A stretch of DNA of 46,196 nt from Eubacteriales bacterium (GCA_030536755.1 JAUNPJ010000023.1:1-46196), one strand, 5' to 3'. Positions 15,390 to 24,948 are shown, numbered from the stretch's first letter. Translations and numbers: made by a program. The notes: a model not told the origin generated them from the sequence alone.

Positions 15390-16798
15390 TGTGCTTCTCC
15401 TTTTGCCTGCTTTAATGCATTCTGAAATGCTTCGATCAATCCTTCCGAAGAAAATGTGGCGCCGGACACGGTATCAATTTCGTCGGCAGACTGATTTCCC
15501 AATATTTGCTGATAAATAGAACTCCACGCCATATAAAATTCTTCCTCATCATCCTCCGTCTCATAAACAGCCGAGACAATCGTTCCATTCTCCACCGTGA
15601 TCACAACGGTCGTTGTCCCGTTAAATCCCATTCCACTGCCTGCATAAGTTCCATCCCGATATCCATCCTGCGGCATTGGCGTAATGGCCGGAGTTTCCGT
15701 TGGCGCTGGTGTAGGTGTAGGCGTTGGCGTCGGTGTGGGCGTTGGCTTTACCGAAACTTTCGTCACGGATTTCTCAATCGCTTGATCAGCCGCATTTAAA
15801 ATGCCTTCTGAGGAATACGTTGCTCCGGATACCGCATCAATTCCCTGTGCGGACTGTTTTTCAAGAATAGCCGGATAAAGAACCTTCCAGGCCTTTTTAA
15901 AATAAGCCGGTGTGTCCCCATGCTCATATGTCAGCTCTGTAATTTTTCCTTCTTTAATCATAACTGTAACAGTAGTAATGGCTCCCTGAAATCCTTCTGC
16001 TTTTGCCGTGTAGCTTCCATCTTTATAAACAATTTCCGTCTCATCTTCCTCCGGCTCTTCTGTTTCCTCCGGTGTTGGCGTTTCGGTTGGCTTTGGTGTT
16101 GGCGTCAATGTTGGTGTCGGTGTGCTCGTGCTGCTCTCGTCTTTTGCAGCTTGTGCCAGTGCATTTTGAACTGCCTGAATGATTCCATTGGAAGAATAAG
16201 TCGCTCCGCTGACGGCATCTACATTCGGTGTCTGTCCAGCGATAATTTTTTCAATGACGGCTTTTGCTGACTCCAGATACGAAGGTGTTTCTCCTGCTGC
16301 GCTCAAAAGATCAATGGCTGTAATCTTTCCGCCCGAAATCGTCACCTGCACGGTGATGGTTCCGCCGAAGCCCATAGCACTGCCCTGATAAATGCCATCC
16401 CGATATCCGGATGCCGGTACTGTCGTTGTCGGTGTGACCGTGCTTCCCTGTCCAGAAGAGGCAGCAGTCGATGAAGCAGACGACGTCGACTGCAACGGTG
16501 CTGATGCTGTTTTTATCACACTGCTTTTTTTGTCCGCCGCTTTATTATCCTTTAAATCTTCTGTCTGTGCGTCTGTCTTTTTTGCTTCAGGTGCATACAG
16601 GACAGCGAGCATCTCTTCCAGTTCCTCTGCCGCCATCAACGCTTCGCTTTCTTCCTGTATCTTTGTTATATTTTGTGTACTTTCTGCATTTGCCCGAAAT
16701 CCCGTCATTCCCACTGCTGCCACAACGAACGCTGCCGGAAACATCTTTGTAAGATTTCGCCAGACCGGCGAATACTCTCTGTCCTGTTGTCTCTCCAT
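15386..16798 (-). CDS. Secreted triple FMN-bind protein with Thr-Pro linkers
   Basis: 470 residues: an N-terminal hydrophobic segment (about 18-36) and three FMN-bind domains (about 132-215, 257-340 and 378-463), each with an S-G-A-T motif; the acceptor threonines are 200, 327 and 448. The domains are joined by long Thr-Pro and Glu-rich linkers (about 222-256 and 349-377). Three tethered flavins would make a flexible multi-flavin wire outside the membrane, by analogy with other multiply flavinylated proteins of Gram-positive bacteria. No LPXTG or lipobox was seen, so retention is probably by the N-terminal anchor. It begins the four-gene operon and lies after a terminator. Ribosome binding site GAGGAAAAATC. 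Confidence 0.9.
   Translation of the reverse strand: MERQQDREYSPVWRNLTKMFPAAFVVAAVGMTGFRANAESTQNITKIQEESEALMAAEELEEMLAVLYAPEAKKTDAQTEDLKDNKAADKKSSVIKTASAPLQSTSSASSTAASSGQGSTVTPTTTVPASGYRDGIYQGSAMGFGGTITVQVTISGGKITAIDLLSAAGETPSYLESAKAVIEKIIAGQTPNVDAVSGATYSSNGIIQAVQNALAQAAKDESSTSTPTPTLTPTPKPTETPTPEETEEPEEDETEIVYKDGSYTAKAEGFQGAITTVTVMIKEGKITELTYEHGDTPAYFKKAWKVLYPAILEKQSAQGIDAVSGATYSSEGILNAADQAIEKSVTKVSVKPTPTPTPTPTPTPAPTETPAITPMPQDGYRDGTYAGSGMGFNGTTTVVITVENGTIVSAVYETEDDEEEFYMAWSSIYQQILGNQSADEIDTVSGATFSSEGLIEAFQNALKQAKGEAQ
15700..15747. repeat. Six-base repeats coding for a Thr-Pro linker
   Basis: Near-identical 6-mers (GGTGTA, GGCGTT, GGCGTC, GGTGTG on the + strand) encode Thr-Pro pairs on the minus strand. 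Slippage here could change linker length between strains. Confidence 0.8.
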
Positions 16799-16830
16799 GA
16801 TTTTTCCTCACATCTGAACTTTTTTTCTCA

Positions 16831-16868
16831 TACAAAACAAAAGCAGGGGGCTGTCAAAAATGCCCCCT
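16831..16868 (-). terminator. Intrinsic terminator after the Tp47-like gene
   Basis: On the minus strand the stem AGGGGGC / GCCCCCT with a 10-base loop is followed by GCTTTTGTTTTG. It lies between the secreted-protein gene and the flavin operon. Read-through or an unseen promoter must supply the operon. Confidence 0.8.
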
Positions 16869-16892
16869 CTCTTTTGCATCACAAATACGATT

Positions 16893-18908
16893 TTATTTTA
16901 CCTTTACCGTAAATGTCTTTTTCACGCCGTTGCATGTCACCGTAATCTTCGCTGTACCCTTTGCAATTCCCTTTACAACGCCTTTTGTCGTTACCGTTGC
17001 CACTTTTTTGTTGCTGCTCTTATAGGTGATTTTTCCAGAAGGTGTTGCTGTAGCTTTGATTGTTGTTTTTGCACCTTTTTTAATCACTGCAGATGTTTTT
17101 GCCAGCTTCAGAGTTGGATTCTTCACCTGAATGGTTACAACTTTTTTGTAACTTCCCACCTGAACAGTAATTTTAACTGTTCCTGCTTTTTTCGCAGTTA
17201 CCACACCTTTGGAGCTTACTGTTGCAATTTTTGTATTGCTTGATTTAAATTTGGCAGTCCCTGTCACTCCTGTTTTCGTCACTTTGATTGTAGTTGTAGT
17301 CTGCCCTTTTGTATAAATCGTACTCTTCTGAGCTTTTGCCGTAATTCCCTTATTTTCAACTACAGGAGTTTTGCATACCGTTCCTGTCACATCCGGAAAT
17401 CCGGCTGCTGAAATAGAAAGCTCATAAGAATCTGCCGCACCTTTTGTAAAGACTGCCTGATCGTTAATTTTTGCATCAAAATTCACAGACGCATCTTCTT
17501 TGAAAATGGCAGAGGTTACGGTACTCATACTTGTCTTTCTTCCTCCAAGCGCTGTCCCATCAACTTTTACACTGGTGGCTGCCGCAAGATAATCCGCGGC
17601 TGTATATTTTTCACTGTTGACTGTCAGCTTGTTTCCTTCCAGTTTGACATCTCCACTCTTCAAGCCTGCACTGAGAATCACCTGTGTACTGATATCTTCA
17701 TAGGAAGCATCCGTATACACGAGCGTATAGGCACCAACTGCTGTATTTTCTGTTTTCTTTATGGTAAGAACATCATTTTCATATGTATAATCCGTTCCCT
17801 CTGTAAGAACCTGTCCTCCATAAGTCACAGATGCCAGTGCATAGTTGCTTCCAGCCGGAACATTGCGTGTCATCTGTACCTTTGCACCGTCTGTATATAC
17901 GACCGTTTCTTCTGTGGCTGAAATCGTCTGGTCACCGGCAAGAAGATATTTGCAGAGCAGATTGGTATTATCAATCACAATATCCGCACCGTCTTTCACA
18001 AGATACGTAATTTTTGTAATTGTTTTTCCCTGGAGATCTGCATGTCTCTGATATTCAACCGTGTTGCCATGCGGCTCTACGAAACCGTCCTCTACCGCAA
18101 ACGCAATCTCACCAGTCTGAAGCCAGAGATTTTCTGAGTGTTCCATACCATATTTCTTACCATCAGAAGTCTCAAAAATAACACCCATCATGTTTTCTGT
18201 AGTAGGCTGATCTACATTTCCATCACCAAACTCCACACTGACCTGATAATTTCCCCATGCAGTTCCTGTGGTAATCGAAGTCTCCAGATTCAGTTTCTTT
18301 GTCTCTGTCACCATGGCACCAAGCGTTCCGTCTCCATTGAGAATCTTGTATTCTGCCGGTGCTGTCTCTGTCACATTTTGAAGACTTCCAACAATCACCA
18401 GGAGCTGATTTGCACAAGACTTATTTTCTGCGATTGCTTTTTTCGCCGCTTCATAAAGACTGGTCGGCACCGCAATATTTACATCCTTAATTCCATTTAA
18501 AGACACACCGCCATTTTCAAGATCATCATAATAAGAAGTTGTATATCGTTTGCATTTATTATTCGTTGCACTGGTAACTGCATCATACATACCAGTCGCG
18601 CGATAACCGGAATCTGTAACCGGGTCTGCTTTATCCAGCTGCATCTGTGCATTTGCTGTGACAGAATTCAATTCCCCATAAAAAAAGTCTGCATAAGGAA
18701 TGTTTGCAGTACCATACACAAATCCTCCGGCAGATACTTGTTCTTCTGCAGATATGTTCTCAAAAGCTGCATCCTCCACAACTACGGCAGCTTCTTCAAT
18801 CATCACATTCTCTCCCGCCGCAAAAACTGCTGTCGGCATACTGGTCAGTGCCACCGCAGCACTCAAAAATGCCGGTGTTGTTTTCTTCCAAAAATTTAAC
18901 TTTGACAT
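16893..18908 (-). CDS. Secreted Tp47-like protein with two C-terminal Ig-like (BIG_2) repeats
   Basis: 671 residues with a signal peptide ending near AVFAA (residue 31). The N-terminal half (GTANIPYADFFYGELN and DAVTSATNNKCKRY near 62-120) resembles the penicillin-binding Tp47 domains of Lachnospiraceae surface proteins; the role of these domains in this group is not established. The C-terminal 170 residues are two tandem BIG_2 domains, each ending in an AGTVKITV-like strand after a SSNxKxATV motif. No sortase motif is present. It is the gene before the triple FMN-bind protein in the same direction, so it may serve the same surface electron-transfer apparatus. Its promoter is unusually regulated (18930-19003). 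Confidence 0.75.
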   Translation of the reverse strand: MSKLNFWKKTTPAFLSAAVALTSMPTAVFAAGENVMIEEAAVVVEDAAFENISAEEQVSAGGFVYGTANIPYADFFYGELNSVTANAQMQLDKADPVTDSGYRATGMYDAVTSATNNKCKRYTTSYYDDLENGGVSLNGIKDVNIAVPTSLYEAAKKAIAENKSCANQLLVIVGSLQNVTETAPAEYKILNGDGTLGAMVTETKKLNLETSITTGTAWGNYQVSVEFGDGNVDQPTTENMMGVIFETSDGKKYGMEHSENLWLQTGEIAFAVEDGFVEPHGNTVEYQRHADLQGKTITKITYLVKDGADIVIDNTNLLCKYLLAGDQTISATEETVVYTDGAKVQMTRNVPAGSNYALASVTYGGQVLTEGTDYTYENDVLTIKKTENTAVGAYTLVYTDASYEDISTQVILSAGLKSGDVKLEGNKLTVNSEKYTAADYLAAATSVKVDGTALGGRKTSMSTVTSAIFKEDASVNFDAKINDQAVFTKGAADSYELSISAAGFPDVTGTVCKTPVVENKGITAKAQKSTIYTKGQTTTTIKVTKTGVTGTAKFKSSNTKIATVSSKGVVTAKKAGTVKITVQVGSYKKVVTIQVKNPTLKLAKTSAVIKKGAKTTIKATATPSGKITYKSSNKKVATVTTKGVVKGIAKGTAKITVTCNGVKKTFTVKVK

Positions 18909-18929
18909 GTTCTGTCCTCCTTCTCTGAA

Positions 18930-19003
18930 TTAGTTCTTTCTAACTATATATTTTATAACATAAAACAAAACAATTGTCCATAATCATAGTTAGCATTTTC
19001 TAA
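18930..19003 (-). promoter_or_regulatory. Promoter bracketed by two TTAG-N6-CTAA palindromes
   Basis: On the minus strand TGGACA (18975-18980) and TATAAA (18952-18957) are 17 bases apart. One palindrome (18930-18943) covers the start point and the other (18990-19003) lies just upstream of the -35. They are 60 bases apart from start to start. The upstream copy extends to ATAGTTAG/CTAATTAT, and its half-site CTAACTAT occurs in the downstream copy. This looks like a two-operator repression system; the regulator is unknown. Confidence 0.55.
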
Positions 19004-19117
19004 TTATATATTGACTTTTTTTCTCAATAAGGCCACATAACACTAAAGTTCTTCCCATCTTTTCCTCATGTGCCAGATTTTGTACACGGATTTTGTAATA
19101 TTTTCCTAAAAATATAC

Positions 19118-19371
<254 letters not shown>

Positions 19372-19392
19372 TTCCGAATGCACGATGCGGAG

Positions 19393-19421
19393 CGGAGGGT
19401 TTTTCCCTCCGTTCTTTTTTT
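19393..19421 (+). terminator. Intrinsic terminator of the ferredoxin gene
   Basis: A perfect CGGAGGG / CCCTCCG stem with a T5 loop is followed by TTCTTTTTTT. Confidence 0.9.
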
Positions 19422-19468
19422 ACGACCATTTCTGTCTTTCCTTAAATAAATGCAAAGAGGTGAAACCT

Positions 19469-20173
19469 ATGGAAAATCTATACATTGTCATACCTGCTTA
19501 TAACGAAGAAGAAACGATTTCCACGGTAGCCCGTCAGTGGCACCAGATTGTGGAACAGATCAGCAGTGATTCCCGACTGGTCATCGTCAATGACGGCTCC
19601 AAAGACCATACCCTCGAAATTTTGAAAAATCTTCAGAAAGAACTGCCTCAGCTTGTCACTCTCACCAAGTCAAACGGCGGACATGGCTCTGCCGTGCTGT
19701 ACGGCTATCGTTATGCTTTAAAACACAATGCTGATTATATTTTTCAAACAGATTCCGACGGACAGACTGTCCCGGAGGAATTCCCCCCTTTTTGGAATCT
19801 GAGACATGATTTCTCAGCCATCATCGGACATCGCGACCATCGACAGGATGGAGTTTCCAGAATTTTTGTCACAAAAGTTCTGAAAATCATTCTCCTGGTG
19901 ATTTTTAAAGTTCGGGTACCGGATGCCAATTCCCCTTTCCGACTGATGTCACACAGCATTCTGAAAAAACATATTCAAAAAATACCAAAAAACTATAATC
20001 TTCCCAATGTGATGCTCAGCGTCATGTTCTTAAAAAATAAAGATTCGGTTGCCTTTCTTCCGATTACATTCCGTCCGCGGCAGGGTGGAAAAAATTCCAT
20101 TAACCTGCGCAAAATTACAAAAATCGGTATTCAGGCAATCCACGATTTCCGCACACTGCGCAGCAGTATTTGA
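19469..20173 (+). CDS. Family 2 glycosyltransferase, soluble DPM1-like size
   Basis: A 234-residue GT-A enzyme: the N-terminal VIPAYNEEETIS nucleotide-sugar binding start, VNDGSKD (about 41-47) and the DXD-type metal site in QTDSDGQ (about 94-97). There are no membrane segments after the domain except a short hydrophobic stretch (about 135-146), so it is closer in size to dolichol-phosphate-mannose synthase-like proteins than to large wall-teichoic transferases. Substrate cannot be told. The start is the ATG at 19469, with AAAGAGGTG upstream; a longer frame from 19385 would run through the terminator. It stands alone, between the ferredoxin terminator and a MerR gene. Confidence 0.85.
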   Translation: MENLYIVIPAYNEEETISTVARQWHQIVEQISSDSRLVIVNDGSKDHTLEILKNLQKELPQLVTLTKSNGGHGSAVLYGYRYALKHNADYIFQTDSDGQTVPEEFPPFWNLRHDFSAIIGHRDHRQDGVSRIFVTKVLKIILLVIFKVRVPDANSPFRLMSHSILKKHIQKIPKNYNLPNVMLSVMFLKNKDSVAFLPITFRPRQGGKNSINLRKITKIGIQAIHDFRTLRSSI

Positions 20174-20219
20174 CACTGCGTTACTGCAGATTACTGCAAA
20201 TCTTGTCGAAGGGTTTTCG

Positions 20220-20248
20220 TTGCTTTTATCTGCCCCTGTGCTTATAAT
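20220..20248 (+). promoter_or_regulatory. Promoter for the MerR-family gene
   Basis: TTGCTT and TATAAT are 17 bases apart, about 26 bases before the start point-to-ATG leader. No MerR-type dyad spans the spacer, so autoregulation is not evident. Confidence 0.6.
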
Positions 20249-20280
20249 ATTTTCTAAGGGAAATAGAAAGGAGGGGCAGT

Positions 20281-20829
20281 ATGAATGAACCTGTCTATAC
20301 CATTTCCCAGGCCTCCTCTCTGGTAGGAAAGAAATCTTATGTTCTCCGCTACTGGGAGGAAGAGCTGGCAATTCCCATTGCCAGAAACGAACTGGGACAC
20401 CGCTATTACACCGGAAACGATATTCAGCTTTTTCTGAATATCAAAGAACTCCAGAAAAGAGGGCTTCAGCTTCGGGCGATCAAAGCTCTGATTCCACAAC
20501 TCTACTATCAGGAACCCGGAAGCCAGGACAGCCCTGTAAAGCTTCTGCCTGGTGAGACAAGCACTGTTTCCCAGCCCTCTCAGGAGAGCTACATACCTTT
20601 TGAAAACAGCATCCCGATGACAAGTCTGGATGAATACAAAATGCAGGAATTTCAATCAATTCTGGAAAAGTTGATTTCTCAGGGACTGGAAGAACAGAAG
20701 GCTCAAAACAGAGAGAGCCGCATTCGAAGTCTGGATCATGCGATACGCACACATCAGGAAAGCCGTCGGCAGGCTGCGGCAGCCAAAACGCCAAAGAAAA
20801 CACGAAAATCAAAAAGAAAACACAAATAA
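20281..20829 (+). CDS. MerR-family DNA-binding protein with basic tail
   Basis: 182 residues. Residues 1-70 are a MerR winged helix (TISQASSLVGKKSYVLRYWEEE, then GHRYYTGNDIQLFLNIKEL and LQLRAIKAL). The rest is not a classical ligand-binding domain: a Gln/Ser-rich linker, a helix (about 115-160) and a very basic end rich in Lys and Arg. This arrangement resembles chromosome-associated MerR proteins of the RacA type more than metal or drug sensors. The ribosome binding site is GAAAGGAGG. A neighbour, dnaB, lies convergent on the opposite strand. A transcription or chromosome-anchoring role is inference. Confidence 0.75.
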   Translation: MNEPVYTISQASSLVGKKSYVLRYWEEELAIPIARNELGHRYYTGNDIQLFLNIKELQKRGLQLRAIKALIPQLYYQEPGSQDSPVKLLPGETSTVSQPSQESYIPFENSIPMTSLDEYKMQEFQSILEKLISQGLEEQKAQNRESRIRSLDHAIRTHQESRRQAAAAKTPKKTRKSKRKHK

Positions 20830-20833
20830 CACA

Positions 20834-20874
20834 GGCGGGGATTGCTCCCCGCCCATATTTTGTCTATTTTTTCA
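20834..20874 (+). terminator. Convergent terminator between the MerR gene and dnaB
   Basis: The stem GGCGGGG / CCCCGCC with a 6-base loop is followed on the + strand by ATATTTTGTCTATTTTTT. It can act for the MerR gene and, less well, for dnaB. Confidence 0.7.
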
Positions 20875-22192
20875 TATTTACAAACTGTGTGTACTGCGGA
20901 AGCCATACCAGCTCCACCACCCCGATCGGGCCGTTACGCTGCTTGGCAATGTTGATTTCCGCAATTCCTTTCTTCTCCGTATCTTTGTGATAATAATCAT
21001 CACGATAAATAAACATGACCACATCCGCATCCTGCTCAATCGCCCCAGACTCACGCAGATCCGAAAGCATCGGTCGGTGATCAGGGCGCTGCTCCACTGC
21101 ACGGCTCAGCTGAGAAAGCGCCACCACCGGCACACTCAATTCTCTGGCCACCGCCTTGAGTGAACGGGAGATATCGGAAATCTCCTGCTGTCTGGAGTCT
21201 GTTCTTCCGCTTCCCGTCATCAGCTGCAGATAGTCAATAAAGATAATCCCCAGATCGTGTTCGAGTTTATATTTTCTGCATTTGGAACGAAGCTCCGACA
21301 CTGAGATTCCCGGCGTATCATCGATGATCAGATTGGATCTTCCAATGATATCCGCGCCTTCCACCAGCTTGGTCCAGTCTTCATCCTTCAGCTTTCCGGT
21401 ACGGATCGCCTGAGAATCTACCCTGGATTCCATCGCCAGAAGACGGTTTACCAGCTGTTCCTTGGACATCTCGAGACTGAAGATTGCCACGGTCTTTCCA
21501 GCCTTGAATGCCATATGCTGTGCAATATTCAAAGCAAATGCCGTCTTACCCATAGATGGACGCGCCGCGATCAGAATCAGATCCGACGGCTGAAAACCGG
21601 AGGTTTTATAATCCAGATCGATAAATCCGGTAGGAAGTCCGGTGACAGTTCCTTTATTCTTTGAGGCTTTCTCAATCGTATTGACTGTATTCAAAACGAT
21701 CTGCTGAATCGGCACAAACTCCCCTGTCTGGCGGCGCTGAAGCAGTTCAAAGATTTTTTTCTCTGTCTCTTCCATAATCTCATCCGCAGGCACTTTGTCC
21801 ATATAACACTCATTTGCAATCTCTTCGTTTACCCTGATCATCCTGCGGAGCATGGATTTATCCTTCACAATGTCCGCATAATATTTGATGTTGGCAGAAG
21901 TCGCTACGATGGACAGCAAATCTCTTACATACTCCATGCTGCTGATATCGGGAGGAAGATCTTTCTCTTTCAGACGATTCTGCAGAGTAATCAGATCTGC
22001 CGGTTTCCCTTCGTTGCAGAGTTCTACAATTGCGTCAAAAATAACACCATATTGATGTTGATAGAAATCCTCACTTGTGAGGATTTCTGATGCAGTCAAT
22101 ATGGCGTCTCTATCCATGAGCATACAGCCTATTACAGATTGTTCTGCCTCAAGTGAATGAGGCAGTGTTTTTCTGATTAGTGTTTCCTCCAC
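20864..22192 (-). CDS. dnaB: Replicative DNA helicase DnaB
   Basis: The hexameric helicase that opens DNA at the replication fork. The N-terminal helical domain (1-130) starts MEETLIRKTLPHSLEAEQSV with a GTG start codon at 22190-22192 and AGGAGG 5 bases before it. The RecA-like domain has Walker A (AARPSMGKTAFA, about 207-218), Walker B in the FIDYLQLM segment and LSQLSR, and the arginine-finger region near HRPMLSDLRESGAIEQDAD. No intein is present. It follows rplI by 9 bases, a layout (gdpP-rplI-dnaB) conserved in Firmicutes, and the rplI stop lies in its ribosome binding site. In Bacillus subtilis the equivalent gene is called dnaC. Confidence 0.97.
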   Translation of the reverse strand: MEETLIRKTLPHSLEAEQSVIGCMLMDRDAILTASEILTSEDFYQHQYGVIFDAIVELCNEGKPADLITLQNRLKEKDLPPDISSMEYVRDLLSIVATSANIKYYADIVKDKSMLRRMIRVNEEIANECYMDKVPADEIMEETEKKIFELLQRRQTGEFVPIQQIVLNTVNTIEKASKNKGTVTGLPTGFIDLDYKTSGFQPSDLILIAARPSMGKTAFALNIAQHMAFKAGKTVAIFSLEMSKEQLVNRLLAMESRVDSQAIRTGKLKDEDWTKLVEGADIIGRSNLIIDDTPGISVSELRSKCRKYKLEHDLGIIFIDYLQLMTGSGRTDSRQQEISDISRSLKAVARELSVPVVALSQLSRAVEQRPDHRPMLSDLRESGAIEQDADVVMFIYRDDYYHKDTEKKGIAEINIAKQRNGPIGVVELVWLPQYTQFVNMKK

Positions 22193-22201
22193 AACAGCCT
22201 C

Positions 22202-22648
22202 CTAAGCTTCCTTTACCACGACTGTTAACTTGCCGGTTACCTTTGGATGAAGTTTTACCGGAACATCTGTCGTTCCCAGCTCTTTGATTGCCCCCGGAAG
22301 CTGCAGCTTCTTCTTGTCGATTTCCAGTCCAAGCTGATCTTTTGCCGCCTCTGCAATTTCCTTAGCTGATACAGAGCCAAATGTCCTGCCGCCCTCTCCT
22401 ACTTTCAAAGTCAGAGTTACCTGCTTATCCTCCAGATTTTTGGCAAACGCACGCGCTGCATCCAGCTGTTCCTGTGCGATTTTGGCATCATTCGCCTTCT
22501 GAAGCTTCAGATCATTCAGATTTTTCGGAGTTGCCTCCACTCCAAGCTTTTTCGGCAAAATCATATTTCTGGCATAGCCATCACTTACATTCACAATCTC
22601 TCCCTTTTTTCCCAGGGATTTTACATCTTCCAGTAAAATTACTTTCAT
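22202..22648 (-). CDS. rplI: Ribosomal protein bL9
   Basis: A 148-residue L9: N-terminal 23S-binding domain ([28 protein letters not shown]), long linker helix (about 45-75) and C-terminal domain ending in KLTVVVKEA. The length is typical. The ATG overlaps the gdpP stop by one base as TAATG, so translation is likely coupled. It lies between gdpP and dnaB as in other Firmicutes. Confidence 0.97.
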   Translation of the reverse strand: MKVILLEDVKSLGKKGEIVNVSDGYARNMILPKKLGVEATPKNLNDLKLQKANDAKIAQEQLDAARAFAKNLEDKQVTLTLKVGEGGRTFGSVSAKEIAEAAKDQLGLEIDKKKLQLPGAIKELGTTDVPVKLHPKVTGKLTVVVKEA

Positions 22649-24693
22649 TATATTTCTCCTTCTTTCTGCATTTGCTGAATCGTATTTTTTAAGATTTCCA
22701 TGGTTTCTTCTATGGTTTTTCCTTCCATCTGGGCACCGGCGATATTCAAATGGCCGCCTCCTCCAAGTTTCTCCATAATAATCTGCACATTTACCTCGTC
22801 AATGGCCCTGGCACTGATATAGATCACATGATTATATTCCGTGAGTACAAAGGATGCTTTTACTCCTGAAATATTCAAAAGTTCATTGGCTGCCTGTGCC
22901 GCTACTACAGTAGGACTTTCCACGCCTTTTCCGGTACATATGGAGAGCGCGTAACAGCCGAGAAACTGCTGGACATTGGAAATCGCCTCTGCTCTTGCCT
23001 TATAGGCACTCATATCGTCTCTCAACAACTTCCTTACACGCGTCACATCAGCGCCGCAGCGTCGAAGAAAGGCAGCCGCCTCAAACGTGCGCACACCCGT
23101 CTTGGTCAGGAAGTTATTGGTATCGATCATCATACCTGCATAAATACAGTCTGCCTCAATATTGCGTATGCGGATTCCATCTGCAAAATACTGCAGAATC
23201 TCAGCCACCATCTCGCAGGTGGAGGACGCATAAGGCTCAATATAAGACAGCACGGCATTCGTAATCGATTCACTGCCTCTTCTGTGATGATCCAGAACAA
23301 CAATCGTCCTCGTCATATTCAGCAGTTCCCTGCATTCTGTATAACTTGGTTTGTTGGTATCTACCACAACCACAGCAGTGTTGTTATCCACAATGTCCTT
23401 TGCCTGCTGACTTGTCACAAACATATCATGCTCATAATCCGGATTCTCAAAGAAAGCACTCATCAGCGGCCGAATCGACGTTGTCGGATCATTCACCACA
23501 ATGTGCACCGTCTTTCCCAGCGTTTTTGCCGCACGATAAATACCAATCGCGGCCCCAAGAGAATCCACATCTGTGATCTTATGGCCCATGACTACCACTT
23601 TATCTTTCGCACTGATAAATTCTTTCAGTGCCTGTGCCTTTACCCGGGCCTTCACACGGGTTGTCTTTTCCATCTGCTGCGACTTTCCGCCATAGTAGGA
23701 AATCGTATTGCCATCCTTGACTACCGCCTGATCACCGCCGCGTCCAAGCGCCATCTCAATGGCAATTCTGGACTGCTCATAATTCTGGTTCATATTTGCC
23801 GCATTCAGTCCAATTCCGATGCTGAGCGTAATGGCCATCTCATTACCAATATTCACAGTCTTTACTTCTTCCAGAATATTGAAACGCTGTTCCCGAAGGA
23901 CCTCAAAGGAATGTGTGCGCATCACAAGGAAATACTTATCCTTCTCCAGCTTTTTGACCAGACCATCCATCGACGCGAAATACTTGTTGATTTTTCGGTC
24001 AATCAGCGCAAGTAAAAGAGAACGCCGCACTTCCTCCACGCTCTCCAGCGCCTCTTCATAATTGTCGAGGTAAATCATACCTACTACGATTTTCTCATCT
24101 TCATATCTTTTCTTGTATTCATTCAGCTCTGTCACATCAAAAAGATACGTTGCAATAAGATAATCATACTTGTCTACGCTCTCCAGAATCTCTACCGACT
24201 CCATCATGCGTTCAATCGGAATGCGATGCATGGTAAGATTGTAGTAACTGTTATTAAAAAACAGCGGTACTTCTACCTGCTCATCCCCTCTGGGTAATGT
24301 CTCCGGTGTCAGTTTTTCAAAAACAAGACCCAGATTTTTTCGAAATGCCAATGTTTTCCCGATAATCCCGGCAAACGCCTCATTCATCCAGATGACATTT
24401 CCATCCCCGTCCAGAAGCGCATAAGGAAGCTTCAGTCCACTCAGCATCGTCTTCTGAACATCGTCATACTCGTGGGCAAATCCAATCAATTCCCGGAAAA
24501 TGGCCGGTCGGTAATATACCATCAGCGACATGGCTAAAATCACATAAATCACCAATACAACGCTGACAAAAATGCCGGCTCTCATATCAATTCCGTATAC
24601 TACAAAATTCATAGCCAGCAAAATCACCGATAAAATCAACGGCCATTGCAGGAATCGTTTCAATTGCCCGGTTAGTTTCAATCGTTCTTTCAT
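22648..24693 (-). CDS. gdpP: Cyclic-di-AMP phosphodiesterase GdpP
   Basis: It breaks c-di-AMP to pApA and so tunes osmotic and cell-wall control. Two membrane helices lie at residues 13-32 and 38-60, then a PAS-like domain (about 85-175), a degenerate GGDEF-like domain (about 180-330) and the DHH-DHHA1 phosphoesterase (about 350-681). Metal-binding motifs are visible in [21 protein letters not shown], the [11 protein letters not shown] motif and the C-terminal [11 protein letters not shown]. Its promoter is at 24742-24770 and it heads gdpP-rplI-dnaB. Length (681 aa) is standard. Confidence 0.96.
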   Translation of the reverse strand: MKERLKLTGQLKRFLQWPLILSVILLAMNFVVYGIDMRAGIFVSVVLVIYVILAMSLMVYYRPAIFRELIGFAHEYDDVQKTMLSGLKLPYALLDGDGNVIWMNEAFAGIIGKTLAFRKNLGLVFEKLTPETLPRGDEQVEVPLFFNNSYYNLTMHRIPIERMMESVEILESVDKYDYLIATYLFDVTELNEYKKRYEDEKIVVGMIYLDNYEEALESVEEVRRSLLLALIDRKINKYFASMDGLVKKLEKDKYFLVMRTHSFEVLREQRFNILEEVKTVNIGNEMAITLSIGIGLNAANMNQNYEQSRIAIEMALGRGGDQAVVKDGNTISYYGGKSQQMEKTTRVKARVKAQALKEFISAKDKVVVMGHKITDVDSLGAAIGIYRAAKTLGKTVHIVVNDPTTSIRPLMSAFFENPDYEHDMFVTSQQAKDIVDNNTAVVVVDTNKPSYTECRELLNMTRTIVVLDHHRRGSESITNAVLSYIEPYASSTCEMVAEILQYFADGIRIRNIEADCIYAGMMIDTNNFLTKTGVRTFEAAAFLRRCGADVTRVRKLLRDDMSAYKARAEAISNVQQFLGCYALSICTGKGVESPTVVAAQAANELLNISGVKASFVLTEYNHVIYISARAIDEVNVQIIMEKLGGGGHLNIAGAQMEGKTIEETMEILKNTIQQMQKEGEI

Positions 24694-24741
24694 TTTTTTC
24701 CCTATCTGGCATTACACCAACGTTAATAAAACAGTAATCTT

Positions 24742-24770
24742 ATTATAACACTATTTTTATATTTGGTAAA
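24742..24770 (-). promoter_or_regulatory. gdpP promoter
   Basis: On the minus strand TTTACC and TATAAT are 17 bases apart, with the start point some 45 bases before the gdpP ATG. Confidence 0.6.
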
Positions 24771-24852
24771 CACACATTCTCTACTTCGACCAATTTCCAG
24801 GTATTACCTGTTCCATAATTTATCTTTTTTTTCATTATTATCTGATTGTTTG

Positions 24853-24899
24853 AAATATATATTTATTTTTATCAGTTCTTTTCGAATAAATATATATTT
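24853..24899. repeat. 15-bp AT-rich inverted repeat upstream of the small-RNA promoter
   Basis: Arms at 24853-24867 (AAATATATATTTATT) and 24885-24899 are perfect reverse complements with a 17-base spacer. The repeat ends 14 bases before the -35 box at 24914. It may be an operator or an upstream activating AT element; it has no U-run tail and lies before, not inside, the transcript. Confidence 0.6.
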
Positions 24900-24913
24900 T
24901 TTCTATTTTTTTA

Positions 24914-24942
24914 TTGACAAACAAGAAATCGTGTGATATGAT
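24914..24942 (+). promoter_or_regulatory. Near-consensus promoter of the repeat-containing small RNA
   Basis: TTGACA and TATGAT are separated by exactly 17 bases. This is the closest match to the sigma-A consensus seen in the window, and no open reading frame with a ribosome binding site follows it. Confidence 0.8.
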
Positions 24943-24948
24943 AACATC

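Noticed and set aside
15700-15747. The GC-rich 6-mer repeats as a regulatory or CRISPR-like element.
   Set aside because: They encode the Thr-Pro linker of the triple FMN-bind protein in frame.
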